A stretch of DNA of 64,000 nt from an uncultured Bacilli bacterium (GTDB lineage Bacteria > Bacillota_I > Bacilli_A > RFN20 > CAG-449). Position 1 is the first letter of the stretch. Every line of letters begins with the position of its first letter. The stretch covers positions 1 to 64,000 of the forward strand of contig CANRPC010000001.1 in the NCBI GenBank assembly GCA_947632435.1, given 5' to 3'. Made by a program: the position numbers and the translations under genes. Below, in pieces: positions 1 through 9,968 of the stretch. The notes under the pieces are model-generated. The model worked only from the letters and a program-made list of their open reading frames with translations. It was not told the DNA's origin and made no database searches.

Positions 1-21
1 TTCTTTCATTTATATACGTAG

Positions 22-129
22 TATATACTTCTTTATTTTTTCTCTTATTTTTATTACAAAACCTCCAAAGATCCGATTAAATCCATTGATGAAAATCAAG
101 TTACATTAGTATTTACTCTAAAAGCTTAA
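22..129 (+). other. possible tail of an upstream gene
   Basis: An open frame runs from about base 22 to a TAA at 127-129 and ends in a plausible C-terminus (DENQVTLVFTLKA). It lies just before a good terminator. There is no start codon and an in-frame TAG lies just upstream at 19-21, so it is either a broken gene end or chance. No family is recognised. Confidence 0.2.
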
Positions 130-137
130 CTAAAAAA

Positions 138-178
138 AATATGTTCATTAATAAATATTAAATGGACATATTTTTTAT
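138..178 (+). terminator. rho-independent terminator before ruvA
   Basis: The inverted repeat AATATGTTCATT / AATGGACATATT, with one G-T wobble, is followed by a T run. It separates whatever lies upstream of the window from the ruvAB operon. Confidence 0.7.
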
Positions 179-238
179 TTAAGGTAGTTTAAAATGTATA
201 AAATATGATAATATTTAAATATATTGCTGAGGTGAGAT

Positions 239-796
239 ATGTATTCATATTTTAATGGTAAAATTGTAGAAATTAATGATGAAGAAACTATTATTGATGT
301 TCATGATATTGGTTATTCTTTTTTGCATTTAAGAAAAGATGATTTTAAAATTGGCCAAACATGTAAAGTTTTACTTTATCATGTTGTAAGAGAAGATGAT
401 GAATTTCTGGTGGGTTTTAAAACAAATGAGGACCGTAATATTTTTGAAAAATTAATTTCTGTTAAAGGTATAGGTCCTCGTACCGCGGTTAATGCACTTA
501 GCGCTGTTACAAGTGAACAATTTATTGAAGCAATTACTGCAAAAGATATTAAATTTTTAAAAAAATTACCAGGTATTGGTCCAAAAGCGGCTCAGCAAAT
601 AATCTTAGATCTAAATGGAAAATTAGTTATAAATAATTTAGAAACAAAATGGAATAAGAATCAAGAACTAGCGATAAGTGGATTACATGCTTTAGGATTT
701 AAAACTAAAGAATGTGAAGATGTTATATCGCGATTACCTGAAACACTTGAAGTTGAAGAGTTAATTAGAGAAAGTTTAAGGAGGTTAAAAAAGTAA
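239..796 (+). CDS. ruvA: Holliday junction branch migration protein RuvA
   Basis: RuvA binds four-way DNA junctions as a tetramer and loads the RuvB motor during recombinational repair. The 185-residue protein has the usual layout. An OB-fold comes first (MYSYFNGKIVEINDEETIIDVHDIGYSF). Two helix-hairpin-helix motifs follow (SVKGIGPRTAVNALS, about 75-90, and KLPGIGPKAAQQII, about 108-122). A short C-terminal RuvB-contacting domain ends the protein (AISGLHALGFKTKECEDVI). The ATG has a GAGGTGA site a few bases upstream. ruvB starts two bases after the stop, so the two are translationally coupled. Length is typical of Bacillota RuvA, slightly short in the linker. Confidence 0.97.
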   Translation: MYSYFNGKIVEINDEETIIDVHDIGYSFLHLRKDDFKIGQTCKVLLYHVVREDDEFLVGFKTNEDRNIFEKLISVKGIGPRTAVNALSAVTSEQFIEAITAKDIKFLKKLPGIGPKAAQQIILDLNGKLVINNLETKWNKNQELAISGLHALGFKTKECEDVISRLPETLEVEELIRESLRRLKK

Positions 797-798
797 TT

Positions 799-1806
799 AT
801 GGAACGAATCCTTGATCCTTTAAATCGTAGTGAAGATAGTAAAATTGAAACAACTCTACGTCCAATTACTCTTGATGAATATGTTGGTCAAAGTGAATTA
901 AAAGAAAATTTAAGAATTTATATAGGCGCGGCTTTAAAAAGAGAAGAAACATTAGACCACATTTTACTTTATGGACCACCAGGACTTGGTAAAACAACTT
1001 TAGCATATGTTATTTCACATGAAATGCATTCGAAAATTCATTTAACAAATGGCGCTAGTTTAGAAATGCCTGGTCAATTAGCATCAATTTTATCAACTCT
1101 TAATGCTGGTGATATTCTTTTTATTGATGAAATACATCGTATTCCCCGTGTTGTGGAAGAAGTTTTATATGGGGCAATGGAAGATTTTAATTTATCAATC
1201 GTTGTTGGTAGAGATGAAGATTCAAGAACAATGAATATTCCTTTACCACCTTTTACCTTAATTGGTGCGACAACTAAACCTGGTGATTTATCTTCACCTT
1301 TACGTGATCGTTTTGGAATTATACATCGTTTAAATTATTATTCTGTTGATGAGCTTAGTAAAATTGTTTTACGTTCTTCACGGGTTTTTCATACTCCGAT
1401 TGCTGAAGATGCTGCTTTAGAAATTGCTAAGCGAAGTCGTTCAACGCCACGTATTGCCAATCGTATATATCGTAGAGTTCGTGATTTTGCAAATTATCAT
1501 GACCATGAAGAAATTGATTTATCTACATGTTTAGAAAGTTTGAAACAAATGAAAATTGATGAAATAGGTTTAGATGAAATTGATATTCGCTATTTGAAAA
1601 CACTTATAAATCGTTTTAATGGGGGCCCAGTAGGACTTGAAACTTTAGCATCCGCGGTTGGCGAAGAAATTAGAAATCTTGAAGAAGTATATGAACCTTA
1701 TCTTTTAAAATTAGGACTAATTAATAAAACCCCACGCGGTAGAATAGCTTTAGATAAAGCCTATAAACATTTGAAAGAAAAAACTAATTCTCTTTTACTA
1801 GATTAA
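799..1806 (+). CDS. ruvB: Holliday junction branch migration helicase RuvB
   Basis: RuvB is the hexameric AAA+ motor that drives branch migration with RuvA. The 335-aa protein carries the N-terminal RPxxLdEYVGQ signature. It then has Walker A GPPGLGKTT (about 58-66), Walker B ILFIDEIHR (about 106-114), sensor 1 GATTKPG with the arginine-finger region LRDRFGI, and the C-terminal winged helix (NGGPVGLETLASAVGEE ... GRIALDKAYKHL). The start is preceded by AAGGAGG inside the end of ruvA. Its last 23 bases overlap the convergent membrane-protein gene on the other strand. Confidence 0.98.
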   Translation: MERILDPLNRSEDSKIETTLRPITLDEYVGQSELKENLRIYIGAALKREETLDHILLYGPPGLGKTTLAYVISHEMHSKIHLTNGASLEMPGQLASILSTLNAGDILFIDEIHRIPRVVEEVLYGAMEDFNLSIVVGRDEDSRTMNIPLPPFTLIGATTKPGDLSSPLRDRFGIIHRLNYYSVDELSKIVLRSSRVFHTPIAEDAALEIAKRSRSTPRIANRIYRRVRDFANYHDHEEIDLSTCLESLKQMKIDEIGLDEIDIRYLKTLINRFNGGPVGLETLASAVGEEIRNLEEVYEPYLLKLGLINKTPRGRIALDKAYKHLKEKTNSLLLD

Positions 1807-2140
1807 CTCCTAAAATGCTTCCAAGCATTAACGCGACTGACTTTATTGCTAAAAGAAGAATGTTTAAAGTACTTTTTTCATTAATAATTATTAAGAATAA
1901 CAAAATATAAATTATTGTTATTACTAAGCCACGTAAAAAACCGTGGCTTTTTTCTTTTTTAGAGAGAATTAAAGTAAATAAAAAGTAAAAAATTGATGAC
2001 ATTGTTGCAACAAGTATTTTACACGTTTTGTAATTTATAATTTGTTTGTAATTTAAAAATGATAAAAGAACAACGCTTAGAAAAAGTGGTATAAAGCTTA
2101 TTAAAAAAGATATAATAAAATTTAGAAGTGTTTTTTTCAT
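1784..2140 (-). CDS. YrzE-like four-helix membrane protein (TIGR04086 type)
   Basis: This small integral membrane protein of 118 aa has four hydrophobic stretches, at roughly 5-28, 38-60, 68-87 and 92-112, separated by short lysine-rich loops. No catalytic motif is visible. Size, topology and position between ruvB and a DUF421 gene match the YrzE/TIGR04086 family, which lies in the same neighbourhood in B. subtilis. The function is unknown. The gene converges on ruvB with a 23-bp overlap and has no shared promoter with its neighbours. Family assignment rests mostly on synteny. Confidence 0.65.
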   Translation of the reverse strand: MKKTLLNFIISFLISFIPLFLSVVLLSFLNYKQIINYKTCKILVATMSSIFYFLFTLILSKKEKSHGFLRGLVITIIYILLFLIIINEKSTLNILLLAIKSVALMLGSILGVNLVKEN

Positions 2141-2181
2141 ATTTTATCCTCACGATAATTTATGAATGAGAAAGGAAATAT

Positions 2182-2859
2182 ATGTCATTTAATGAAGCTA
2201 TTTTACTTATTCTAAAAACAATTTTCTGTTACGTATTCTTATTTGGTGTATTAAAGATCATGGGAAAGCGTGAACTTGGTGAAATTTCCACTTTTGATGT
2301 TGTAGTTTTTCTTGTTATTTCAGAATTATTTTCTTTATCGTTAAATCATGTAAATACTTCTTTACTCTATACTGTTTTACCAATAGCGGTAATTGTTATT
2401 TTACAAGTTATTACTGCTTTTATATCTTTGAAAAATAAAAAAATCAGAAATTTTATGGAAGGAAAAGCATCATATATAATTGTTGATGGAAAAATTAATC
2501 AGGAAGAATTAAAGAAAAATCGATATTCTTTAACTGATTTATGTCTTCAATTACGACAAAAAGAAATACAAAGTATATCTGAGGTTGCATTTGCCTTACT
2601 TGAAGGCAATGGAAGTTTATCAATTATTAAAAAAAGTGAACAAAAATTAAAATTTCCTGAACCTTTAATAGAGGATGGTTTATTAAATAAAACTTGTTTA
2701 AATTATTTAAAATTTTCTTTAGAAGATGTTTATAAAGAAATTGCCAAAGCCAATTATAAAAGTATTGATGAAATATATTATATGGAAGCTAATTTAGATA
2801 ATACATTTTTAATTATTCCTAAAGAGAAATTTAACAATGTAAATTCCATTAAAAATTAA
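2182..2859 (+). CDS. DUF421 (YetF/YrbG-type) membrane protein
   Basis: The 225-aa protein has three N-terminal membrane helices (about 7-25, 38-56, 61-82) containing the family's conserved LMGKRELGEISTFDVVVFLVISE block. A cytoplasmic alpha/beta domain follows, with LRQKEIQSISEVAFALLEGNGSLSII. DUF421 proteins are common in Bacillota and several affect spore properties or germination, but no reaction is established. The ATG follows GAAAGGAAATAT. The 3' end overlaps the convergent flippase gene by 51 bp. The spoVB neighbour reproduces the B. subtilis yrbG-spoVB arrangement. Confidence 0.85.
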   Translation: MSFNEAILLILKTIFCYVFLFGVLKIMGKRELGEISTFDVVVFLVISELFSLSLNHVNTSLLYTVLPIAVIVILQVITAFISLKNKKIRNFMEGKASYIIVDGKINQEELKKNRYSLTDLCLQLRQKEIQSISEVAFALLEGNGSLSIIKKSEQKLKFPEPLIEDGLLNKTCLNYLKFSLEDVYKEIAKANYKSIDEIYYMEANLDNTFLIIPKEKFNNVNSIKN

Positions 2860-4116
2860 AGAAATAATACAAGATATTAATGTTGCAATACACAATGCGA
2901 ATACTTTTAAGGGAAGTGTTAAAATTAAAAGAAGAATTATCCTTGCAACAGAAGAAATTAAGGTTGAAAAAAATGCTTCTTTATTTAAACCAAGAGCGTT
3001 CATTGTCGCAATAAAAGGTGTTTCTAAATAATAGACAAAAAAAGGTAATGCTAGTAATTTTATTTCTTTAAATCCAGTGGAACTATGATAAAGAATTTTT
3101 AATAAATCTCCACCAAAAAAGAGAAATAAAAAGGAAAAAAATAAACCTATTATTGAACATAGACTTATTACCTTTAAAAATAAATGTCTTGCTTTTTTAT
3201 ATCTATTCTTACCTAACTCATAGGAAAGATTTGGTAATAAATAATTACTTAATGTTGTTGAAAAAAATCCAGGAAGTAATAATAATGGCATAACATAAGT
3301 ATTTAAAATACTATAGGAAAGAGCGATTTCTGAACTTGATAATATATTATGAAGTAAGGATGTTATTATTATAGGCTCAAGAAAGTAAGTAAAAGATCCT
3401 ATTAATCTTGCTCCAGTCATTAAAGTGGCAATTTTTAACATTTCTTTAGATGTATCTTTGAATTCTATATTTTTTAAATCTAATATTTTTTTATAATTTT
3501 TATAATATTTATTAGAACAAAATAAAACTAAATAAATTGTTTGAAAAAATTCCCCTACTGCCATAGATATTATTACAAGTGTGGCATTAAATGATGTTGA
3601 ATCTTTTAAAAGATAACCGATAAATAAATAAGCAAAAATTAATCTTGAACCTTCTTCAAATAATTGTGATGATGTTGTTAAAATTACTTCACGATTTCCA
3701 AGATAATAGCCTTTAATTAAACTTGATAGACATATAAAAGGTATAAAAATGCATATCGCTCTTATTGATAATAAACAGTCTTCATTATGCAAAAGATTTT
3801 TTGCTATAAAGGGAGCAAAAAAATAAAGAATTAATGTAAAAAATATACCATTAAGAAGAATTAATAAAAAAGATGTCATAACATATTTTTTACTTTTATA
3901 AGGCTTTTTAGCAATAAGATAAGATAATACATTTGGCAAAGAAAATGAACATAATGTTATTATCAATACAAGTAAGGGATTAGTTAAAGAAAAAATAGAC
4001 ATTGCTTCAAAACCTAAAATTGAAGTTAAAACAATTTTAGACAATAATGAAAAACCTTTGGCAAGAGAAGATGAAAAGAGCATGATACCTATTTCTTTTG
4101 CACTTTTTTTTGGCAT
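2809..4116 (-). CDS. spoVB: SpoVB/MurJ-like polysaccharide flippase (MATE/MOP family)
   Basis: This is a lipid-linked oligosaccharide flippase of the MOP superfamily with 12-14 predicted membrane helices. I place the start at the ATG giving MPKKSAKEIGIMLFSSSLAKG, because AGAAAGGAGAT lies just upstream. The track's longer start has no ribosome site. Family features include the N-terminal LAKGFSLLSKIVLTSILG helix and the FFxTxLxxYLLPNLS-type segment in the middle. In B. subtilis SpoVB takes part in spore cortex synthesis, and homologues in non-sporulating bacteria flip wall precursors. The protein is about 435 aa, somewhat shorter than the 500+ usual for SpoVB. It is divergent from secDF. Confidence 0.75.
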   Translation of the reverse strand: MPKKSAKEIGIMLFSSSLAKGFSLLSKIVLTSILGFEAMSIFSLTNPLLVLIITLCSFSLPNVLSYLIAKKPYKSKKYVMTSFLLILLNGIFFTLILYFFAPFIAKNLLHNEDCLLSIRAICIFIPFICLSSLIKGYYLGNREVILTTSSQLFEEGSRLIFAYLFIGYLLKDSTSFNATLVIISMAVGEFFQTIYLVLFCSNKYYKNYKKILDLKNIEFKDTSKEMLKIATLMTGARLIGSFTYFLEPIIITSLLHNILSSSEIALSYSILNTYVMPLLLLPGFFSTTLSNYLLPNLSYELGKNRYKKARHLFLKVISLCSIIGLFFSFLFLFFGGDLLKILYHSSTGFKEIKLLALPFFVYYLETPFIATMNALGLNKEAFFSTLISSVARIILLLILTLPLKVFALCIATLISCIISLIFNGIYIVKFLFRNN

Positions 4117-4269
4117 TTTATATCTCCTTTCTTGAAAAAGCATAGCTAGAATGATATATTTATAAAGCGATTGCTTGTTTGTTTTATATTTTATATAAAA
4201 AAACAGACAATATGAGAAACTCAAAAAATAAGAGTAACTAGTAAATTATAGAAAATTGGAGGTTATTTT

Positions 4270-6810
4270 ATGCGTCGATTTTATGCTTTCCTCATCATGG
4301 TTATTTCCATTCTTGCTGTTGTTTTATTTAATGTACAAGGTCAATTTGAATTATTTGATTATGGTTTAGAATATGATACAGGTACTGAAATAACTTATTC
4401 GATTATACCTGATGAAGAAAATTTAAATAATTTTGATATTCAAGATGTTGCAAAAGTTTTTAATGATAGACTTGAACAAGCTGGCGCAAAAAATTATTAC
4501 GTATATGCAAAAGATGATGTATATGTAGCTGATGAATCAAATCAAACACCGACATATCAAATAACTATTCGTCTTTCTGGACTTATATCTCAACAGACAA
4601 ATATCTTAAGAAGTGTAGAAAATTATGGTAAATTTTTCTTAACTTCCACTAATCAAGATTATCAATGTACTGATGAAGGTGAAGATATTGTTCGTGGAAG
4701 CGCAAAGATTGAATATAATGGTTCATCTGCTTCTATTGTTGTCGATACAACTTCTGATTTTAAAGATAATGTTGGAAGCCATTTAACTGGTTCAACAACT
4801 GGTGAAAATGATGAAGACAGCACCGAAGGCGATAAAATAATTTTATGGAGAAATTATGTTGAAGGTGTTGATTCATATGAAGAAGCCATTGCAAGTGAAA
4901 CAAATGATGCTGTTGCTCAAAGAAAAATGCGTGAGAAAATTATTGCAATTTTAGATGCTAATGCTTTCAATAAAGATGAATCAAAATTAACATTTACATC
5001 ACTTGGATTTGTAAGTGAAGGTGTATCTACTGAAACCTTAAATGCAGAAAGTGCTCATTCACTACAAAGAGTTTTAAATTCTGAATTACTTAATTATGAA
5101 ATTGAACGCTTATATGTCAATCAAATTAATGCTCAATATGGCAACAATTCTCATATTTTAATTGCAGTTGCTGCGATAAGTATAGTTTTAATTGCAAGTG
5201 CATTATTGATATTCTTCTATGGTATCAATGGTGTTGCAGGAGCAGGTAGCTTAATTTTATCTTTATTCCTATCTATCGTTTTATATAATTTCTTTGGTCT
5301 TAGTATTGCCCCAGCATTATTAATTTCATTTATCGTAAGTGTATGCTTATGTCTTGTAATATTATGTGGATATTTCTCAAGATATAAAAATGAATTATAT
5401 AAAGGTAGAACGCCATCAAAAGCAAATAAAGAAAGTTTTAGGGGTAATATTTCAACAGTTCTTGACACATTATTTTTTACTTTAATTACTAATATTATTC
5501 TTGCATTATTATCAAAAAATTCCATTCAAAACTTTTCACTTTTCTTAATAATGAGTGTTATTGTTGATATAATTGTTTGCTTGTTCTTAACAAGAATTAT
5601 GCTTTATTTTATCGGTAATTCAAAACTTGCGGAAAATAAGAAATTATTTAGAGTAAAGACAGAATTAATCCCAGATCTTAATAAAGAAGAAGAACAAAAA
5701 TATTTCTCACCATTTGAAAATTTTGATGTTAAAAAACATAAGAAGGTTACACTTGGAATTTTCTCTGCATTGTCTTTAATTTCTTTAGTCGCAGTATTAC
5801 TATTTACTTTTGTAAAAGGTTCATCAACTTTCTCTTATACTAATGAATTTGATACTTATACAACAATTCAAATTGTCGATACTCATGGTGAAGATCATTT
5901 TGCTACAAAAGAAGCAGTTAATAATTTCTTTAAGCAAACTATCGATAAAGAACCTTATGAAGTTTCAATTACGGTAACAACAGATCCTAATGATTATTCA
6001 CAAGAAGCAGATATTTATTATGTTGAAGCTAAATTTAATTTATCTATTGAAGAAATTGAAACATATAAAGATAGTTTAGAAAATGTTTTAATTGGTGATG
6101 ATTATAATTTTGAATTTGCCGCGGATAATAATCCTGATGAAACTCATGATGCAATTTATTATTTTGCCGTCACTCCTCAAGCGACAACAAAGAATTTCAA
6201 TAATGCTTTAATGTTAATTGGTGTAACAATGTTATGTACAATTGTTTATTGCTTTGTAAGATTCCGTTATACATTTGCTTTATCAACGATTGTAACAAGT
6301 ATTGGTCAAGTTCTAATTACTACAGGTATTCTTGCTATTACAAGAATTCCAGTATCTCCAAATTTAGGTATTGCTTTACTTGCATCCGTTTTGATGACAA
6401 CATTATTTGAATTTATTTTACTTGAACGTTATGGCCAATATAAACAAGAAATGAAGAATAATGTTCTAACATTAGAAAATAGAAAAACTATCGCTGAATT
6501 AAGTTTAAAACGTAGTATGTCTACATTATTAATTATTGCTTTAACAATAATTCTTGGTAGCTTAATTATGTTATTTATTTCCCCATTACAAATGTACTCA
6601 TTATACTTTGTAACTATTCTTGGACTATTACTTGGATTATTTGCAATCGTCTTTATCTTTATTCCTGTATATAATTTCTCTGAAGCAAAATTAAGAATAA
6701 AATTTAAACCAAGAAGTAATAAAAAGAAAAACAAAGTTAATAAACAAGAAAAAGTAAAACGTACTTCACGCGAAGTGGAAGAAATTATTATTCCTGGTAT
6801 TAATGATTAA
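4270..6810 (+). CDS. secDF: fused SecDF protein-export membrane protein
   Basis: SecDF is the proton-driven accessory of the SecYEG translocon that pulls secreted proteins across the membrane. This single 846-aa chain contains both halves. The SecD half has one N-terminal helix (about 4-22), a large extracytoplasmic domain and a five-helix block from about 295. The SecF half begins with a helix near 496 (VTLGIFSALSLISLVAVLLF) and ends in five helices. The C-terminus is a basic tail (RSNKKKNKVNKQEKVKR). The extracytoplasmic part has an acidic insertion near residues 175-190 (TGENDEDSTEGDK). Good ribosome site TTGGAGG. A UUCG-loop terminator follows the stop, so it is probably monocistronic. 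Confidence 0.92.
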   Translation: MRRFYAFLIMVISILAVVLFNVQGQFELFDYGLEYDTGTEITYSIIPDEENLNNFDIQDVAKVFNDRLEQAGAKNYYVYAKDDVYVADESNQTPTYQITIRLSGLISQQTNILRSVENYGKFFLTSTNQDYQCTDEGEDIVRGSAKIEYNGSSASIVVDTTSDFKDNVGSHLTGSTTGENDEDSTEGDKIILWRNYVEGVDSYEEAIASETNDAVAQRKMREKIIAILDANAFNKDESKLTFTSLGFVSEGVSTETLNAESAHSLQRVLNSELLNYEIERLYVNQINAQYGNNSHILIAVAAISIVLIASALLIFFYGINGVAGAGSLILSLFLSIVLYNFFGLSIAPALLISFIVSVCLCLVILCGYFSRYKNELYKGRTPSKANKESFRGNISTVLDTLFFTLITNIILALLSKNSIQNFSLFLIMSVIVDIIVCLFLTRIMLYFIGNSKLAENKKLFRVKTELIPDLNKEEEQKYFSPFENFDVKKHKKVTLGIFSALSLISLVAVLLFTFVKGSSTFSYTNEFDTYTTIQIVDTHGEDHFATKEAVNNFFKQTIDKEPYEVSITVTTDPNDYSQEADIYYVEAKFNLSIEEIETYKDSLENVLIGDDYNFEFAADNNPDETHDAIYYFAVTPQATTKNFNNALMLIGVTMLCTIVYCFVRFRYTFALSTIVTSIGQVLITTGILAITRIPVSPNLGIALLASVLMTTLFEFILLERYGQYKQEMKNNVLTLENRKTIAELSLKRSMSTLLIIALTIILGSLIMLFISPLQMYSLYFVTILGLLLGLFAIVFIFIPVYNFSEAKLRIKFKPRSNKKKNKVNKQEKVKRTSREVEEIIIPGIND

Positions 6811-6836
6811 AAAAACTACCTTCGGGTAGTTTTTTG
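6808..6836 (+). terminator. terminator after secDF
   Basis: An AAAACTACC-TTCG-GGTAGTTTT hairpin with an exceptionally stable UUCG tetraloop is followed by further T residues. It starts at the secDF stop codon. Confidence 0.9.
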
Positions 6837-6859
6837 TTATAGAATAGTGAAGGTAAAAT

Positions 6860-8371
6860 ATGAATTTTAAAGAAAAATTATTAAATTATTTTCATTTAAA
6901 TGAAGATGATTATTTAGCATTTATTAAAGATGTTAAAAATTTAAAAATTGAAGATTATCATAATTTTAAAGGTATTATAGAAGCTAAAAAAATTATTTTA
7001 GAAACGATTAAAGATAACAAAAAGATTATGGTATATGGTGATTATGATTGTGATGGAATTATGGCAACCTCAATTTTGATAAATTGTTTTAAAAAACTTG
7101 GTATTGATGTAGGTTATTATATTCCCTCAAGAGTAATTGATGGATATGGAATAACTTTAGATAGAGCAAAACAAATTAAAGAAAAAGGATATTCGTTATT
7201 AATAACTGTTGATAATGGAGTAAAACAATTTGAAGCCTTAAATTATCTTTTTGAAAATAAAGTTAAAGTGATTTTAACTGATCATCATACTTATGATAAT
7301 ATTCCACCATGTGAAGTTTTTCTTCATCCCTATAATAAAATAATCCCTGAAGACAATTGCGGTGCTTATGTTGCTTTTATGCTTGCAACTTGTTTACTTG
7401 ATAATATTGATTATTATCTTCTTTCACTTGCTGCTTTAGCAACAATATCAGATATGATGCCTATGAACAATTTAAATAATCGAAATTTAGTTAAAATTGC
7501 ATTAGATTATTTAAAAAAAGATATTCATCATCCATTTTATTTTTTAACTAATAAAAAAATTGATGAAGAAGTTTTAGCTTTTGAGATTGCCCCAAAAATT
7601 AATTCCTATGGAAGAATGATTGAAAACACTGCGATTAATAGAATTATTAAGTTATTTACAGATAGTATTGATAAATATAAAATTGTTGATGAAATTGAAA
7701 TGCTTAATAAAGAAAGAAAAAATATTTTAAACGAAGCTTTTGAAAAGACAACTATTTTTGAAGATAAAAGTATTATTGCCATTAATGAAAATTTAAAAGA
7801 TGGATTAATAGGATTACTTGCCGCGCGATTATTGAATATTTATCAAAAACCTGTCGTAGTTTTCAATTTGCACGATGGCATTTTAAAAGGTAGTGCAAGA
7901 TCTTTAGAAAATTGTCCTTTAACCTTATTTTTTAGCCAAAATGATGATATTTTATTAAAGTCAGGTGGTCATGTTCTTGCAGGTGGTTTGTCAATTGACT
8001 ATAAGAATTTTGATCTTTTTAAAACTCGTTTTAATGAATTTGTTGCTAACCATAAATATAAATTAATAGAAAAAAGATTCATTGAAATTACCAAAGATGA
8101 AATTAATTTTGAAAATTATTTGTTTTTAAATTCATTATCGCCTTTTGGCTTTAATTTTGAAGAACCATTATTTTCTTTAAAAATTAATAAATATGAATTA
8201 ACTTATTTTAAAGAACATGTAAAGGCAAATTTAAATCAATATTCTTCTTTAATTGGCTTTAATTTAAAAAACAAAATTATCGATGAGGAAATTTTCTTTC
8301 TTGGAAAAATAAAAATTGATTCATATAAAGAAAATGCCCTTATATTTTTAGTTAATGAAATAAAAGCATAA
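6860..8371 (+). CDS. recJ: single-stranded-DNA exonuclease RecJ, short form
   Basis: RecJ is the DHH-family 5'-3' ssDNA exonuclease used in recombination and repair. Motifs seen are VYGDYDCDGIMATSI (metal site, about 58-72), ITVDNG (about 115), LTDHHTYD (DHH motif, about 132-139) and NSYGRMIENT. The DHHA1 GGH motif is KSGGHVLAGG (about 368-377). At 503 aa it is shorter than the usual 560-780. The C-terminal OB-fold is brief and the late domain of long Bacillus RecJ is missing. The position after secDF is as in B. subtilis. It is 38 bp upstream of the PBP start and on the same strand, so the two are likely cotranscribed. Confidence 0.93.
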   Translation: MNFKEKLLNYFHLNEDDYLAFIKDVKNLKIEDYHNFKGIIEAKKIILETIKDNKKIMVYGDYDCDGIMATSILINCFKKLGIDVGYYIPSRVIDGYGITLDRAKQIKEKGYSLLITVDNGVKQFEALNYLFENKVKVILTDHHTYDNIPPCEVFLHPYNKIIPEDNCGAYVAFMLATCLLDNIDYYLLSLAALATISDMMPMNNLNNRNLVKIALDYLKKDIHHPFYFLTNKKIDEEVLAFEIAPKINSYGRMIENTAINRIIKLFTDSIDKYKIVDEIEMLNKERKNILNEAFEKTTIFEDKSIIAINENLKDGLIGLLAARLLNIYQKPVVVFNLHDGILKGSARSLENCPLTLFFSQNDDILLKSGGHVLAGGLSIDYKNFDLFKTRFNEFVANHKYKLIEKRFIEITKDEINFENYLFLNSLSPFGFNFEEPLFSLKINKYELTYFKEHVKANLNQYSSLIGFNLKNKIIDEEIFFLGKIKIDSYKENALIFLVNEIKA

Positions 8372-8409
8372 AAATAATTTGTTATTCATAATTTTACATG
8401 AGGGAAATT

Positions 8410-9912
8410 ATGTTAACAAAGTCGATGCTTAAAAGAATTTCTATTTTGTTCTTTATTACTTTTTTACTTCTAGCTTTAATTGAAGGAAAATTAGCATATT
8501 CAACATTAATAAATTATCAGTTTATAAAAAATAAAGCTGACGAACAACAAATGAGATCATTTCCATTAAAAGCTGAAAGAGGCATTATTTATGATACATT
8601 AAATCGTCCTCTTGCTATTAATGAACCGACTTTGACACTTTATGCAATTCCTTATCAAGTTAAAGATAAATTAGATGCTAGTAAAAAAATATGTGAAATA
8701 TTAAATATTGATGAAGAAAAATTTTATAATAAATTAAATTCACGTAGTTCTATTGTTTCTTTTTCTTCAGAAACAAAACTTCTTGATTATAATTTGGCTT
8801 CTAAAATTCAAAATTTAAATATTGAAGGTATATATTTAGTAACCGATTATAAAAGAGTTTATCCATATTCTCCATATCTTTCATCTTTGCTTGGCTTTGT
8901 TGGTAGTGATTTACAAGGATTAGCGGGTATTGAATCAAAATATGAAGAATATTTAAAAGGTAAAAAAGGTTATTTAAATTATTATGTTGATGCTAAAGGT
9001 GGTTTACTAAGCAATTATAGAAGTCAAATTATTGCTCCAAGTAAAGGAATGGCATTAAAATTAACTTTAAATTTGGATTTACAAAATATTTTAGAAAGAG
9101 AATTAGAATATGCTTATTCTTCTTATAATGCAAGTGAAGTAAGTGGTATAATCATGGACCCAAATAATGGTGAAGTTTTAGCCATTGCCAATAGACCAAC
9201 TTATGATAATAATAATTATCAAGATTATGATGAAAATATCTATAATAAATTGCTGCCAATTAATAATTCATTTGAACCTGGTTCAACATTTAAAGCGATG
9301 ACTTTTGCCGCGGCAATCGAAGAAAAATTAATTGATATTTTTTCTGATACTTATTATGATAAAGGCTATGAAATTGTTTCAGGAACTAGGATTAAATCTT
9401 GGAAAAAAGGAGGACATGGATTACAAACTTATTTACAAGTGCTTCAAAATTCTTCTAACCCAGGATTTGTTCAAATCGCACGAAAGTTAGGTAAAGATAA
9501 ACTTTATGAATACATTCAAAAATTTGGTTTTTTAGATAAAACAAATATAGATATTGCAGGCGAAAATAAAGGAATGTTTTTCCCTTATGATAGATTTAAT
9601 GAATTAGAACAAGCTACGACATGTTTTGGACAAGGAATTTCGGTCACAGCAATTCAATTAGTAAGTGCTTTTTCAAGTGTTATAAATGGAGGTATTTTAT
9701 ATAAACCTCATGTTGTTAAAGCAATAATGTCCTCATCACTAAAAGAAGAAATTGAAATAAAAGAAAAAGAAGCAGTTAGAAGAGTAATTTCTGAAGATAC
9801 TTCTAAACTTATGCGTTATGCTTTAGAAACAGTTGTAGCTCAAGGAACTGGCAGAAAAGCTTATGTTGAAGGATATCGAGTTGGAGGTAAAACAGGGGTT
9901 GCCTCTTACTAA
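8410..9912 (+). pseudogene. spoVD: SpoVD/FtsI-type PBP, 5' fragment cut by the ICE
   Basis: This is a class B penicillin-binding protein, a septal/cortex peptidoglycan transpeptidase. I prefer the ATG at 8410 (MLTKSMLKRI) because GAGGG lies just before it. The track's 8398 start has no site. Seen in order: a membrane anchor (about 8-27), a dimerisation domain with the KAERGIIYDTLNRPLA motif, and a transpeptidase domain with SxxK as EPGSTFK, SxN as NSSN and the start of KTGT as VGGKTG. After GGKTG the frame reads into ICE sequence (VASY) and stops. The missing 139 codons are at 47381-47801. Rejoining at the shared GG gives KTGTGQ and a protein of about 635 aa, close to SpoVD's length. The truncated product lacks the last catalytic strands and the PASTA domain, so it is probably inactive. 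Confidence 0.93.
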
Positions 9913-9925
9913 GCACTATAATTAA
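9867..9925 (+). other. attL (left ICE-chromosome junction)
   Basis: Host half: GTTGGAGGTAAAACA from the PBP. Core: GG at 9895-9896. Element half: GGTTGCCTCTTAC, then TAAGCACTATAATTA. The last 15 bases are the exact reverse complement of TAATTATAGTGCTTA at the right end. Each lies 13 bases from the core, as expected for the two arms of a serine-integrase attP. Confidence 0.85.
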
Positions 9926-9968
9926 AAAAAATTTTTTAAAAAATAACGTAAAAATCAATTTTAAAACG

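Noticed and set aside
5217-5525. Reverse-strand ORFs inside secDF (5217-5525, 6429-6734) and similar shadows elsewhere
   Set aside because: They lie wholly within well-supported genes, lack ribosome sites and have no recognisable protein features.
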